The notes: generated by a model from the sequence alone, not told the origin. Shown: positions 26,501 through 36,631, counted from the first letter of the stretch. The stretch is DNA of 64,000 nucleotides from Schistosoma mansoni (GCF_000237925.1 NC_031495.1:46723262-46787261); one strand, 5' to 3'. Numbers and translations are program-made.

Positions 26501-29500
26501 CAGCTGGATGTACCTGCATCTCAGAGTTGATGTTCACTCTGGGACTCGAACCCAGTACCTTTCCCAAATAGGACGAAACGCGCGTCCTGGATTCCACTGC
26601 TAGCCACTATCCATCTTTGCTTAACATGCTTGTGAATTTAGGCTATATCGAGGTAATACGCACAGTATGCAAATATGCCAATTGGAGACTGATCAGTTGC
26701 AGTCCTAAAAACATCAATGGGAAGATTCAAACAAGTAATATTAAGTGAATTTTAATACTTAAATAATTCTTGAAAATATGTTTAAGAATATCCCATTATG
26801 TGCTAGATTTAATTAAATTTAAACGTTCAACCTGAATGAGCAATAAACAAAGTGCTCAAACTGTTTTCTGACATAGTTTTGGGACTGGGTAACAAATTAA
26901 ACAGCTTTATCGATTTACACAAACCTAATATTTTAATTCTTCTTTAGTTGAATACAAATTAAAATATGATGTCTACAATTATGAAGGAGGTTAGACTTAA
27001 CAAAAGATTGTTTTTCTTGTTGATACAGATTAGACAAATATTTCAATATGTCATCCGGGTTACTTAATATCACAAACGTAGGTACTAAATCCACAAACTA
27101 CTTGGTGTAGTACATAATACTAAACATTGAAATGACGAAATATACGCGTCTGTTTTAAATGTCTTCGAAATCTTAATCGTCAGAGAACTTACTCGATGCT
27201 AAGATCTTTGTAATAAACCTAGTTAGAACGATTTTATCACAGACAGTTTTGAAATTTACTGAATACCATTGTAACTAAAAACCAAAAAGTTTAACATAAT
27301 TGTATCATAACGTAAAAATTGGGTTACTGATGTTATTCACTGATATTCCAAAAGATTAATTTTTGTTTGTACGCGCGCAAGACTGATATGTATTGTTCGA
27401 ATCTCGCGAGGCAGGATCGTGAATGCGCACTACTGAGGAGTCCCATAAAAGTTCGAAACGGCCGTCCAATGCTTCCAGGTTTTCCATGGTTATCTAGCTT
27501 CAATTGACTCATGATTTCAACTATTAAATTGCTAAAATCTCCACCAAACCCATTCTGATAAAAAAAAGAATTTTTTACTTTCAATAACAGTTTTGATATC
27601 TTTTGATACCTTTACTATAATGTTTCTATTTTAGTTTTACGTGAACATCAGTACAAATGTTTAAAACAACAAGAGAAATTAGCTGAACAATGTGCAGTTC
27701 ATAGAAATGAAACAATCAAAGAAGTTGTATTAGCATTACATAATCAATCTAGTCGTTTATTATCTAGTCCTAATGAATATTATTCGATAATTAAACATAC
27801 CTTAACATCATATGAATGCAAGTAAGTTTGTGCGCGTAATATTGACAAATTAATAACTTCATTACATCAGAAGGGGTTATTGTGAAGATTTTTAGTAATT
27901 TTATGGTTGAAATCATTAAAAATTTAATGGTTACCTTCTTAGAGAATTACTGTTATCATAATTTGCAATAATTAACATCTTCTATGTACAATAATGAATT
28001 CATAAATAATTCAATTAATCAAATTATTGTTTTAATATATTTAAGATTTCATTATTTACTATTAGTTACTTAAATAGTTATAAGATTATAATCATAGGGG
28101 AATACTTTAATTTCAATTAAATTCATTAAATACAAACATTTAATTTTGTTACATATTGTATATATATGATGTAGTTTACCTAGTTGTAACTTAAAACCTA
28201 AATACTCAAGATGAGACCATTAAAATACGTCTAACTAATACTTCAATTTACTAAAATTTTGAGATCATGAGTCAATCGAAACTAGACCACAGTGGAAAAC
28301 CTGGTTCGTGGATACGCACTACTAAGGAGTCGAACAATAGAACGAAACGGCCATTCAGTACTCCCAGGTTTTCCACAGTGGTCTAACTTTAATTGACTCA
28401 TGATGTCCTGATAGACGTACAGTACTGATTGACTACAGTGCAAAGGCGTTCATAGAGGGCAGCTGCACTCTAAGTTAGAACTAGAGTCAGACAAGGCTGC
28501 ATGCTCTCCTCCTTCCTCTTTCTTCTGGTGATGGACTGGATTATAAAGACCTTTACATTTGGGGGGGAAGCACGAAATACAATGAACAGCTTGCATGCAA
28601 CTAGACGATTTGGACTTCACAGATGATCTAACCCTTCTATCCCGTACACATGAAGACAACTAGTGTAGTAACAGCCTCTGCATCAATGGGCCCCAACATT
28701 CACAAAGGAAAAAACGATCTCAAAACTCAACACAGAGAACATCAACTCTATCTTAGTTGATGGAAAAACTCTGGAAATGGTGAAAACTTTCACGTATCTG
28801 TGAAGCATCATCGATGAAGAAAGAGGATCCGATACAGATGTGAAGGCGAGAATTGGTAATATCAAGAGCCGCGTTCCTAAAATAGAGAATATTCAATACG
28901 AATGTCGATTCAGTTAATTCTACTGTACGGAGCTAAAACGTGAAGAACTACCATAACCATCATCAAGAAGGCACAAGTATTTATAAACGATTGTCTACTC
29001 AAGACACTGAATGTCCGTTGGCTAGATACCATCAGCAACAGCCTACTGTGGGAGAGAACAAATCAGCTTCTAGATGAAGAGGAAGTTAGGAAAAGATGTT
29101 GGAAGTGGATAGGACATACATTGAGGAAATCAACAAACTGCATCACGAAGCGATCCCTAACTTGGAATCCTGAAGGGAAACAGAAAAGTGGATGGCCGAG
29201 GAACATACTACGTCGGGAATCGGAAGCAGACATGAAATGGAAGAATAGCAACTGGAAAGGATTGCGCAAGACTGGGTTGGATGGAGAGTGCTGGTGGGCG
29301 GCCTATGCTCCTTCATGAGGTGTAACAGGCGTAAGTATGTAAGGTGTGTTAGAAAGCTTATTTACAATAACTTAAGAGAGCCGATAATCAAAATATACAA
29401 CAGTCTTTCAACCTAACTAACACACTTCTAAAACGCTTGAACATTATTCAACGTATAGAGGCTCAGTACATTTTGTAAACGCTTACACTGTGAGAAAAAT

Positions 29501-32500
29501 ATTCCAGCGAATATTTATTATCAGAACACATATTAAATGCAAAAAATAGTATAAAATACATAAAAAAGTTTGTAAAATATGTTCGCATCTCAAAGTTAGA
29601 AGGTTAGTCTGTAAAGGTTTGATTGTGCTTCTCCACAACACCATCAGCACACACTTCGAAAGGAAGTGGATAATAGCTTGTTCCATTGATTTGATCCGTT
29701 TTCATAATAGTGTTTCATAGCTAACTTCCTCCGGAACATTGATGCTACCAATGAACACGAATTTGTAATATTATTCAACTACATTATACCGTTTCATCTT
29801 TGTTTTACTAAAGTCATATGCCTTCATTTCCATAAACTGATATTTTATATAATCAAAGCCAGATGACGAATTGCTTATCTATTGAATTTTTAGACTAAGA
29901 ATCATTTTCGCAAATCCCTGAAATTAATCATTTTCATATTCTTTTTATCTAGTAATGACAAAATATAAAATATTTGGTTAAGATATTTTTATCTTTACCC
30001 GTAATTGTCATTTGTAATTGTCACGCGAAAATACTAGAAAGAACCCGTGGTCAACTATTGACTTCAGCGACAAAAAAATGAGTTACATATGAATAAATAA
30101 ACAATTTTAATTGTGTATTTATCAAAACAGTTGTGAAATTTCATCAATGATCATTCTATAACTTAGATGAAAAGATTAACTTAGTTACAATTGTTGAAAT
30201 ATTATTTGATCAATAAATATTTCCCTTAGCGATTGATTCATTACAAAAGAGATAAATAATAAAGTATTGATATCCCTAGCAAAAAAATTGATTTTTAAAG
30301 TCATTATCTATCCAACTTTAAGCTTTGATATGTATACTCAAAGATTCCTACGACTGATGACAATTTGACTTATTTGTTAAATATTGTATTAAATGTATTC
30401 TGTGAAATCGATCTCCAAGAATAATAATAATACATACTACAGGGTTATACGCCTCAAGGTAAATTTATAATCCGAAGTTAAGTACTTGGAGCTGTATGTT
30501 CTTCTTTTCTGTTGCTTATTAAGCTGTTAATCTTGACAGATACGTGCTATTAAAAAAAGAACTCAGTAGATTCCATGTAATGTAAATTCCTAGTGCTTTC
30601 AAGTGTATTTAACACCTCACTGTCCGTTCAACCGGAATTATCTGTCTAAACCATCACATTAAATAACAAAACGTATTTGAGGGAATATTTGTTCACAGTA
30701 ACGTTTTCTACAGGCTTCACAGTCAATAAACCTGTAGTTATGCTAAGCAATTACTTTATCAAATTCAATTTACTTTTTGAATATTCAATGCAGATTTTTT
30801 TAAATTTAGCTTCTTACGATCTCACGTCATGAAATATATTTATTTTTCCACATTTTTACATGAATATACCTCATAATGAATCATGGTTGGCATAAATGAA
30901 ATAATATTAGGATGATAAGACCTGTTTGTATCTGCTGTATATCTAAACTACTTTATTTCTGAAATTAATAATACTTGAGTTAATTTGTGCAAAACTATTC
31001 ATCCCATAGAGGAACAATTTACATAAAACTGTACAACATCAGGAATTCAATTTTCTGTTGGTTGGAATGTTTTAAATATACTGGTGGGTGGTCTATACCC
31101 CTCAACGAGGGGTGACAGGCGTAAGTAAGTTAGTAATACTGGTTTGTGCTTCACCAAATAAATGAACTGAAAAAGAGTGAAACTCAAATTTAAAACTGGT
31201 CGGATATGGTCTTAAATTAAATTGACTATTTACATTTATCTATTTCAATTAAAAGTACGATAAAAACAAACAAAATGTAGAATAAATTTTGTTTCAACTA
31301 CATGCTGTATAATACACGTGAAAGTAACGCTGAATCTGTCAGTTGATTGATTGTTCTTCAGTTCAAAAAAAAAATGCATTTTGATAAAATTAAATTTTCA
31401 CAGTTGAAATCATGAGTCGATTGAAGCTAGACCATCATCGAAAACCTGGAAGCACTGGACGGTCGTTTCGTCCTATTATGGGACTCCTCAGCAGTGCGCA
31501 TCCACGATCCCGCCTCGCCAGGTTCGAACCCAGGACCTACCATTCTCGAGCCAGAGCCCTTAACCGATAGACCACTGAGCCGGCATCCAACGGTGTTAAT
31601 GTCTAACTTCAACCAATCCACGGTTTTGAGGGGCCGTTCACCAATTGTCTTCAGTTAGCTGATATCTCTACAACAGACTGGCCACTGCTTCCCACTAGAA
31701 CTCCAGGAATTATCTCTTGAAGTCAGTCACTAGTGAGCATTGCTGAGGAGTCCCACAATAGGACGAAACGGCCGTCCAGTGCTTCCAGGTTTTCAATGGT
31801 GGTATAGCTTCAATTGACTCATGATTTCAACTGTGAATATACTAAATTCTTCACAAAACCCCCTCTGATCTAAAATTAAAATACCGAAAATTCCCATATT
31901 ATGAACTGGAATAACATAAATAAACGAATAATATTGTTTTTAATTAGATTCCCATCATGCTTTACTTTAATATATAATAACATTTATATGCATATATGCA
32001 ATTACTAAACTAATCAAGGCAATTTATGAGTAAGTGATAACATGGGAATAGATTAAATGAATAAATAATAAGTCATAAGTCTAAATTGATAGTTTGATGA
32101 CAGGTATAAAAGATGTGATAAGAAGAACCAAGACATGAATCAATGTTTCATAATAGGAGTAAGTCAATAACTTGGAAAAATAGACACTATAATAATATTC
32201 ATTAAAAATCATTAGAATTATGTAAAAACAGAGTAAGAACTCTTACAATTACTTAACAATAAACATTAAGCAATTATATTTTCGTGTGATGAGAAAATTG
32301 ATAACAAATTACATTTTCTTGATGTTTTAAAAAGAAAGGGATTCCATCAATAAAAATGAGCATAGAAACAGTTATTAGATATGCCAGTATATACATTTTT
32401 GAGCTTTGTATTCATTCATTATAGAAGAAACCTAGTTAGATGCCTTGCATGTAGACACCATGAACAAGGATATCTGATGGAACTATCTCCTGTTTATCAT

Positions 32501-34100
32501 TTTCTAGCCGAGTTATGGTGATTCTAAATTATAAGTTACGTTGTTTCGCCAAATCCATATGTATCTACTTATTCAGCTGCTCCAGTGCAAAAAAATATAT
32601 TGGACTTACAACCAAACTACTGAGTCAACCAGTTAGTGATCGCCTCACTTCATTGTTAGAAAAGGATACACTCAAAACAATACGCATTTTCGTTCTATCA
32701 TACTTGATTGATAACAGTTATGTAGTAGTCAGGAATAGGTCATTTAAAGTAATTTATCGAATATCTATCATTTTCCCCTTATGGGGTTCGATCTCATCTC
32801 TTACACAGCGGGAGCTATAGGGATATGAGCTAATAACCCTAGTCTTTGTGTTCATAAGAAATTTGTGACACTTTTATATTTTCTTTGGCCGAATCAACCC
32901 TAACAGATGATTTTATTTATTGTTATTTTCCATTTGAGTAAAATTAAAATATCATTCCACTAATATGTCTCTATAAACATATAAATTATTATTAAATCCA
33001 TGAGCATAAAATTAACTGTAAAACTTTAAGTTTCATTATTACAAATCTATTTCCCTAAATGAATGACTTGCTTATTGTTGGTCTCTTATTAGATCACCTT
33101 CAAAACTTTGTCTAATTGTAAAAAAGTAGGGCTTGAGTTTCAGTTTGCTAAAATAGAAAACTTTATATTGCCATTCATCAGATAACATTTGTTAATAATC
33201 CATTCTTTTCCTGTATATGTTCCTATCAATCATGTATTAGATTGGCTATTGTATTAAAACAACACTAAAATATCAAGAAACATATACTGATTCATATTTG
33301 GTTAATTAAAACAATCAACGTCAATGGTCAAGCAATTGGATAAATAAGTAATTCAATTCCTAATGAACGACATAATTTCAAATGAGCTTCTTTAATTTAC
33401 AAGGATAACTGAACTCAATTTTATCTGTAGTAATCTTTCTCGGTTTGTTAATACTACGATGCTGGTATAAATGTATAGTTTTAAATACAATCATCAATGA
33501 CATAGTAGCAGTACGATAAGACACGTTCGTAGTTACTAACTAGGTGATCTAAATTCTTCATCTTACCGAAATAAAGTTTGATGTTAACCGAGGAAGAAGT
33601 TAGATATTGTTTGGTGAAACAACGACGTTGAACATTCATTTTATCTACTATTTGAGATTACTAAATATTCAATATCATTCTGTTTCATTCATGTTTCCAC
33701 TTTTCTTGTTATATTAGATCTTGTTTTTTGAACTTTTAGATCTCTACGAACAAAACTGGATTGTTTATATAATATATTACATAATGAGTGTCCATCAAAT
33801 GCAGTACGACTAATAATGAATTATTTTAAGGAGACATTACCTGATGGTTGTACATTTAATTATGAAACAAGATTATCAAAACATTTAGAATCAGTACAAA
33901 TGACTCAGTTAATTAATAATGATGAAAATATAGATGAAAGGAATATTATGAAGCAAACAGTCATTCATAACTTTAATGATGTTCAAGCAAGTCCAAGCAA
34001 ATCTGTGAAGAATTATGCATGTTTGATAAATTACAACTTTTTGAACATAACGCTTACAGAACTTATTATTGTCTATACTTTAATATGTATTAATCATTGA
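23389..34100 (+). CDS. Partial four-exon gene for a cysteine-rich, probably glycosylated secreted or surface protein
   Basis: Exons 23389-23563, 25007-25173, 27635-27821 and 33740-34100 join without breaking the frame: 2+1, 1+2 and 2+1 bases complete the split codons, giving Arg, Ile and Lys. The reading ends at TGA 34098-34100. About 296 residues are visible. Each exon carries one Cys triplet: C-x9-C-x29-C, C-x8-C-x29-C, C-x10-C-x41-C and C-x8-C-x19-C. N-x-S/T sequons occur at NDT, NHS, NET, NQS and NIT. The first residues ([13 protein letters not shown]) look like the core of a signal peptide; the last 25 or so are hydrophobic and could be a GPI-anchor signal or membrane tail. No exon contains a suitable upstream ATG, so the start lies in an exon further 5'. 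I do not recognise the family; a helical Cys-rich ectodomain repeat is an inference. No AATAAA is seen in the first 400 bases after the stop. Confidence 0.82.
23862..24140 (+). repeat. Family B hammerhead repeat
   Basis: Plus-oriented with GTGGATTGGTTGAAG, the A box and B box of the tRNA-like part, then a deletion straight into the hammerhead. The ribozyme at about 24026-24075 has CTGAGGA but AAAA in place of GAAA, so it is probably inactive. It lies in intron 1, sense to the gene. Confidence 0.75.
24418..24698. repeat. Old tRNA-like repeat pair, probably family A relatives
   Basis: A minus-oriented worn B-box region (24440-24480) is followed by a plus-oriented one (GGTTCGAACCTCGGAG at 24579) with a degraded hammerhead remnant (AAATAGAACGAGAG) and the CTATCCATTACTTATCTC end. 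In intron 1. Confidence 0.5.
25007..25173 (+). CDS. Internal coding exon of the Cys-rich gene
   Basis: The acceptor is TTTCCAG ending at 25006; the donor GTAAGT starts at 25174 and is a perfect consensus. The exon completes the Arg codon begun in the previous exon and leaves one base. It encodes a [10 protein letters not shown] pair, an NHS sequon and YIC, with the same 29-residue spacing to the third Cys as the previous exon. Confidence 0.82.
25697..25962. mobile_element. Family B repeat, minus-oriented unit with plus-oriented right tail
   Basis: The minus strand has A box (GATCTAGTGGTTAAGCGC), B box (GGTTTGAATCTCACG) and a hammerhead; the last 57 bases flip to plus (AACTATATAAAATTACTAG and the CTCCACAAAACCCCC tail). 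An 8-base match, AATCTATT, flanks it. In intron 2. Confidence 0.75.
25744..25798 (-). ncRNA. Hammerhead ribozyme (family B, intact core)
   Basis: Minus strand: helix I CACTG/CAGTT, core CTGAAGA, helix II GTCC/GGAC with a CACAATA loop, GAAA, ACGGCCGT helix III, GTC. All catalytic elements are present. Confidence 0.82.
26431..26751. mobile_element. Head-to-head family A repeat forming a long foldback
   Basis: The minus-oriented part (26435-26562) holds a hammerhead and the tRNA-like B box; from 26563 the sequence turns to plus orientation in mid-hammerhead and continues through the GCTATATCGAGG block to AAGTGAATTTT. Arms at about 26437-26493 and 26565-26622 are near-perfect reverse complements. 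A perfect 14-base target duplication, TTAATACTTAAATA, lies at 26417-26430 and 26752-26765. It is in intron 2, and its intact ribozyme is antisense to the gene. Confidence 0.87.
26465..26509 (-). ncRNA. Hammerhead ribozyme (Sm-alpha type)
   Basis: The minus strand has ATCCAG, CTGACGA, a helix II with one changed base (GTCG/GGAC), GAAA, ACGCGCGT helix III and GTC before CTGGAT. The core is complete. The plus-oriented arm at 26563 carries only the second half (no CTGANGA) and cannot act alone. Confidence 0.85.
27371..27561 (+). repeat. Family B repeat in intron 2
   Basis: A 5'-truncated copy: the tRNA-like B box region (TTCGAATCTCGCGAGG), hammerhead, GGTTATCTAGCTTC and the ATTTCAAC end, then the TCTCCACCAAACCC tail. 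It is sense to the gene and ends about 75 bases before exon 27635. Confidence 0.75.
27427..27472 (+). ncRNA. Hammerhead ribozyme (family B, weakened helices)
   Basis: The core (CTGAGGA, GAAA, GTC) is complete, but helix II is GTCC/GTTC with one mismatch and helix I has mismatches (GCACTA/CAATGC). Activity is uncertain. It is in sense orientation in intron 2. Confidence 0.65.
27635..27821 (+). CDS. Internal coding exon of the Cys-rich gene
   Basis: The acceptor is ATTTTAG ending at 27634; the donor GTAAGT starts at 27822. The exon supplies two bases to finish an Ile codon and leaves two (AA). It encodes a C-x10-C pair rich in Lys, Gln and Glu, NET and NQS sequons, and a terminal YEC. It has the higher GC and even codon use expected of coding sequence in this AT-rich window. 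Confidence 0.83.
27866..27917 (-). repeat. Family B terminus fragment
   Basis: Only the outer end is present (CATCAGAAGGGGTTATTG to GGTTGAAATCAT), starting about 45 bases after exon 27821. It holds no ribozyme. Confidence 0.65.
28259..28409. repeat. Family B repeat reduced to its two inverted ends
   Basis: A minus-oriented left end (28259-28303) joins directly to a plus-oriented right end with hammerhead (28304-28409). The tRNA-like part is deleted. The ribozyme core reads CTAAGGA, so it is inactive. The RTE-like element follows immediately. Confidence 0.72.
28405..29343 (+). pseudogene. 5'-truncated non-LTR retrotransposon (RTE/SR2-like), reverse transcriptase C-terminal half
   Basis: Broken plus-strand frames show reverse transcriptase motif B (VRQGCML, from 28486) and the catalytic FTDD box (28616-28627), then a C-terminal tail ending in a [19 protein letters not shown] block. 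Stops and frameshifts occur throughout, and one frame change follows a G run at 28561. The 3' end matches the GTAACAGGCGTAAGTATG-type tail of the other copies here. It begins right at the end of a family B hammerhead repeat (28259-28409). It sits in intron 3. Confidence 0.72.
29344..31079. other. Intron 3 of the Cys-rich gene, unique part
   Basis: No repeat match or additional exon was recognised between the two RTE-like pieces. Confidence 0.5.
31080..31135 (+). mobile_element. Short RTE/SR2-like 3' tail
   Basis: Only the last 55 or so bases are present: the GGTGGGTGGTC block, a perfect 6-base-pair hairpin (CCCCTC at 31098-31103, AAC loop, GAGGGG at 31107-31112), and the TGACAGGCGTAAGTAAG end. 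Severe 5' truncation is normal for target-primed non-LTR elements. It lies in intron 3. Confidence 0.75.
31452..31497 (-). ncRNA. Hammerhead ribozyme (family B, intact)
   Basis: Minus strand: GCACTG, CTGAGGA, GTCC-CATAATA-GGAC, GAAA, ACGACCGT, GTC, CAGTGC. Helix I is a perfect 6 base pairs. It is antisense to the gene. Confidence 0.88.
31737..31782 (+). ncRNA. Hammerhead ribozyme (family B, intact, sense in intron 3)
   Basis: Plus strand: GCATTG (31737-31742), CTGAGGA, GTCC-CACAATA-GGAC, GAAA, ACGGCCGT, GTC (31774-31776), CAGTGC. Helix I has one G-U wobble; everything else is canonical. It would be transcribed in the pre-mRNA of the Cys-rich gene, about 2 kb before the last exon. Confidence 0.88.
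32440..32915 (+). pseudogene. Second Penelope-like GIY-YIG endonuclease remnant
   Basis: From 32515 a frame reads [21 protein letters not shown], followed by VLSYLIDNS and SFKVIYRI, typical of a Penelope-like GIY-YIG domain. It stops at 32818-32820; the C-terminal part ([14 protein letters not shown]..., WPNQP) continues in another frame to about 32905, so at least one frameshift is present. It differs clearly from the 6.4 kb copy and is a separate subfamily. It lies in intron 3 of the Cys-rich gene, in sense orientation. Confidence 0.72.
33740..34100 (+). CDS. Terminal coding exon of the Cys-rich gene
   Basis: The acceptor is CTTTTAG ending at 33739; the first base completes a Lys codon. 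The exon encodes a [10 protein letters not shown] pair, a DGC, then a polar Asn/Asp/Ser-rich segment and a hydrophobic tail with one more Cys and an NIT sequon before the stop at 34098-34100. The polar linker plus hydrophobic tail is the usual layout of a GPI-attachment signal, but the tail contains several Asn, so a weak membrane anchor is equally possible. Confidence 0.8.
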
Positions 34101-34531
34101 ACATTTCTTCTTTGTTAGCTTTTTTATTTGTTTATGATATATGCGTATAATATCAATGAATGAAGTTGTCACACTATAGAGTATACTTTCTGTAAATAAT
34201 CATCTAATTTATATTGACCAACGTACTAAACTAGAGTCCAAGAACATTTATTAATTCGTTCCATATTGTTCAGTATTTATGTATGTGTGTGTGTGTGTGG
34301 AAGATGAATCTTCCATATGTTTATCTATCAGATTAAATTGTATTGTATTGAGATTGATGTAAATATATTTTTTATATTTTGAACAAAGATACTTTGAAGC
34401 TAATAGATAATAAGGATTAAATACATGTTATACACTATTTTATTTTGACTTTAGAACAATAGGGTTTATGATTATACAGTCTTATAGGTACCTAGAGTAA
34501 GATTATTTATGGGGATCGATAAAACACAATA

Positions 34532-34834
34532 TGTGATGTGGTCTACTTATATCCTCATATGTGGTATATGGTGATGGTCAGACATAGAATGTATTTTGTC
34601 AGAAGACCGAGAAGGAAAGAACTGAAATGAAGCGCAATTTTTAGGAAAATGCATAAACAATTAAATTAGAGAGGATGGATTGATATTTACAGAAGAAACA
34701 GTGAAGATTGAGACAATTGATTGTCATTTTGCAAATTAACTATTTGATGTATGGTTATCAGAATTTAGTGAGATAGTCTGTAATTTGTGCCTAAAGATAT
34801 TCGATAGTCCCAACTAGTGTTCTTGTTCACTACA
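34532..34834 (+). mobile_element. Solo LTR, family E (303 bases)
   Basis: It starts TGTGATGTGG, ends CACTACA, and is exactly 303 bases like its two relatives. The target duplication AATA is at 34528-34531 and 34835-34838. It is close in sequence to the copies at 12781 and 36180. It lies about 430 bases downstream of the Cys-rich gene's stop codon, so it could affect transcript ends, although no polyadenylation signal was identified in it. Confidence 0.86.
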
Positions 34835-35384
34835 AATAGAGTTAGTGAATGAGGGGTTTTAAAATGATGAATTGAAGTAACCATAAATGGGAACAAATGC
34901 CATAAGTTTAATATTTTTACTATCGAAATCAATGTTGTGAACTATCTTAATATTATTTTCTTCTATGAGCGATACATACGGAGCAGACTAATTAGATGTA
35001 TTTGAAAGTCTAGGTAAAACTAAGAACGAAGCTTTTCGAAAAAACAAATGAAGATCGCTAAAGAAGTTGACAAAAGAATATGTGTAAACCACAAACATTT
35101 TTTTAAAGAAGTTGACTTTGAGAAGAATTACTGTTGCTCCTAAAATACATTATACGCTGATATAAAATCAAATGCCATAAGTTGATTTCCTAATTAACCC
35201 ATATCAGTAATTTGTCTGACATTAGTACCAATAAATGATTCAAAGATAGCGGTCACTGCATTCTTAAGTATTGACTGAGATTTTGTTATATCCTAGAGAA
35301 GACATGGGTATAGGTAACTTCCGGGACCTATTGATGGACGATTATTCTACATATATACTTATTGTTTAACTATTGAGTAATTAG

Positions 35385-35493
35385 ATTATGTGTGTTTATA
35401 TTCATCTTATTATAAGCTTTATTCTGACCTATGAATTATTATTATACGAATTACTGTTCCTAAATTATACTCAGTTTATAGATTGCTGTCTCC
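35385..35493 (+). repeat. Family H repeat, cut by the assembly gap
   Basis: TATAAGCTTTATTCTGACC and GAATTATTATTATACG match the complement of the 40.6 kb copy. The copy is truncated by the Ns, so the gap probably hides the rest of it. Confidence 0.6.
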
Positions 35494-35693
35494 NNNNNNN
35501 NNNNNNNNNNNNNNNNNNNNNNNNNNNNNNNNNNNNNNNNNNNNNNNNNNNNNNNNNNNNNNNNNNNNNNNNNNNNNNNNNNNNNNNNNNNNNNNNNNNN
35601 NNNNNNNNNNNNNNNNNNNNNNNNNNNNNNNNNNNNNNNNNNNNNNNNNNNNNNNNNNNNNNNNNNNNNNNNNNNNNNNNNNNNNNNNNNNNN
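35494..35693. other. Assembly gap (200 Ns)
   Basis: Exactly 200 Ns, a placeholder of uncertain true length. Left flank is a family H repeat; right flank is a TATA microsatellite. Open frames crossing it mean nothing. Confidence 0.99.
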
Positions 35694-36179
35694 TATATAT
35701 ATATATTTAATTGTTTATTAATCCCTATCATTTTAAAACATCGATAATATGAAGGAAGAATATCCTATTTTTTTTGGTGAATAAATTCTCTTCAGGTTCT
35801 ACAATTTTAGATCCAAATTAATCATTCCAATAAAAATTGGCCAGATTTAAAGTAAATAAATGGTTTAAAATTATAACAAGATTATTTAGTAAGATAGAAT
35901 AAAGCTATTAGTGTTAAATTGAATAAATTTATCAATGATTATAAAATTAAAAGATTAATAACTAGGATAAATATAGATAAACATAATGTGAGATAGTAGT
36001 AATGCAATTACAAATTGGATTATAAACATTTGGCGGAAGATAATATTAATGTATAATGTAAAAAAAGGATATGAATCCAGTAAGAAATAATAAATTGGGA
36101 TGTGTGTTAACTAAACTATCCAAACATTTGGAAGGTTATTAATGATATTGAAATATAATGATAATGACGGTAAGGATAC

Positions 36180-36482
36180 TGTGATGTGGTCTACTTATAC
36201 TCACATAAGTCGTATATGATGGTGGTCAGACAGAGAATGTATTTTGGCAGAAGATTAATAAGGAAAGAACAGAAATGAAGCACAATCGGTACGAAAATGC
36301 GTGAACAATGAAATCAGAGAAGATGGACTGATATTTGCAGAAAGAACAGTTAAGATTGAGACAATTAATTGTTATTTTGCAAATTAACTGTTCACTGTAT
36401 GGTTATCAGAATTTAGTGAGATAGTCTGTAATTTGTGCTTAAATTGTTATTCAATTGTCCCACTCGTGTTCTGTCCACTACA
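36180..36482 (+). mobile_element. Solo LTR, family E (303 bases)
   Basis: It starts TGTGATGTGG and ends CCACTACA. The target duplication ATAC is at 36176-36179 and 36483-36486. It has the same orientation as the copy 1.3 kb upstream but a different target duplication, so the two are separate insertions and not the pair of LTRs of one element. Confidence 0.86.
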
Positions 36483-36631
36483 ATACTAACATAAGTAAAT
36501 GTGGATGAGAATATTAATGACAATAATATTTGACTAAGATTGGTTTTATGTCATAAAAAGGGAAAAGTGTATACATATTAGTTAAATTGGGTGATATAAA
36601 ATCGCCATCAATTCATATTGGAATTATGACT

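Larger units (their letters stand above)
31395..31870. mobile_element. Family B element with two outward-facing intact hammerheads
   Basis: A complete minus-oriented unit (31398-31735: terminus, hammerhead, B box GGTTCGAACCTGG, A box, GTGGATTGGTTGAAG block, TAGTGGGAAG block) is followed by a plus-oriented hammerhead and terminus (31736-31870). The outer ends are nearly perfect inverted copies (ACAGTTGAAATCATGAGTC and its complement). The 10-base duplication TAAAATTAAA lies at 31385-31394 and 31871-31880. In intron 3. Confidence 0.85.

Noticed and set aside
35388-35747. Open frames across 35471-35747
   Set aside because: They consist mostly of the 200-base N gap.
34532-36482. A single short LTR retrotransposon bounded by two family E LTRs
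   Set aside because: Each LTR has its own different, perfect 4-base target duplication.
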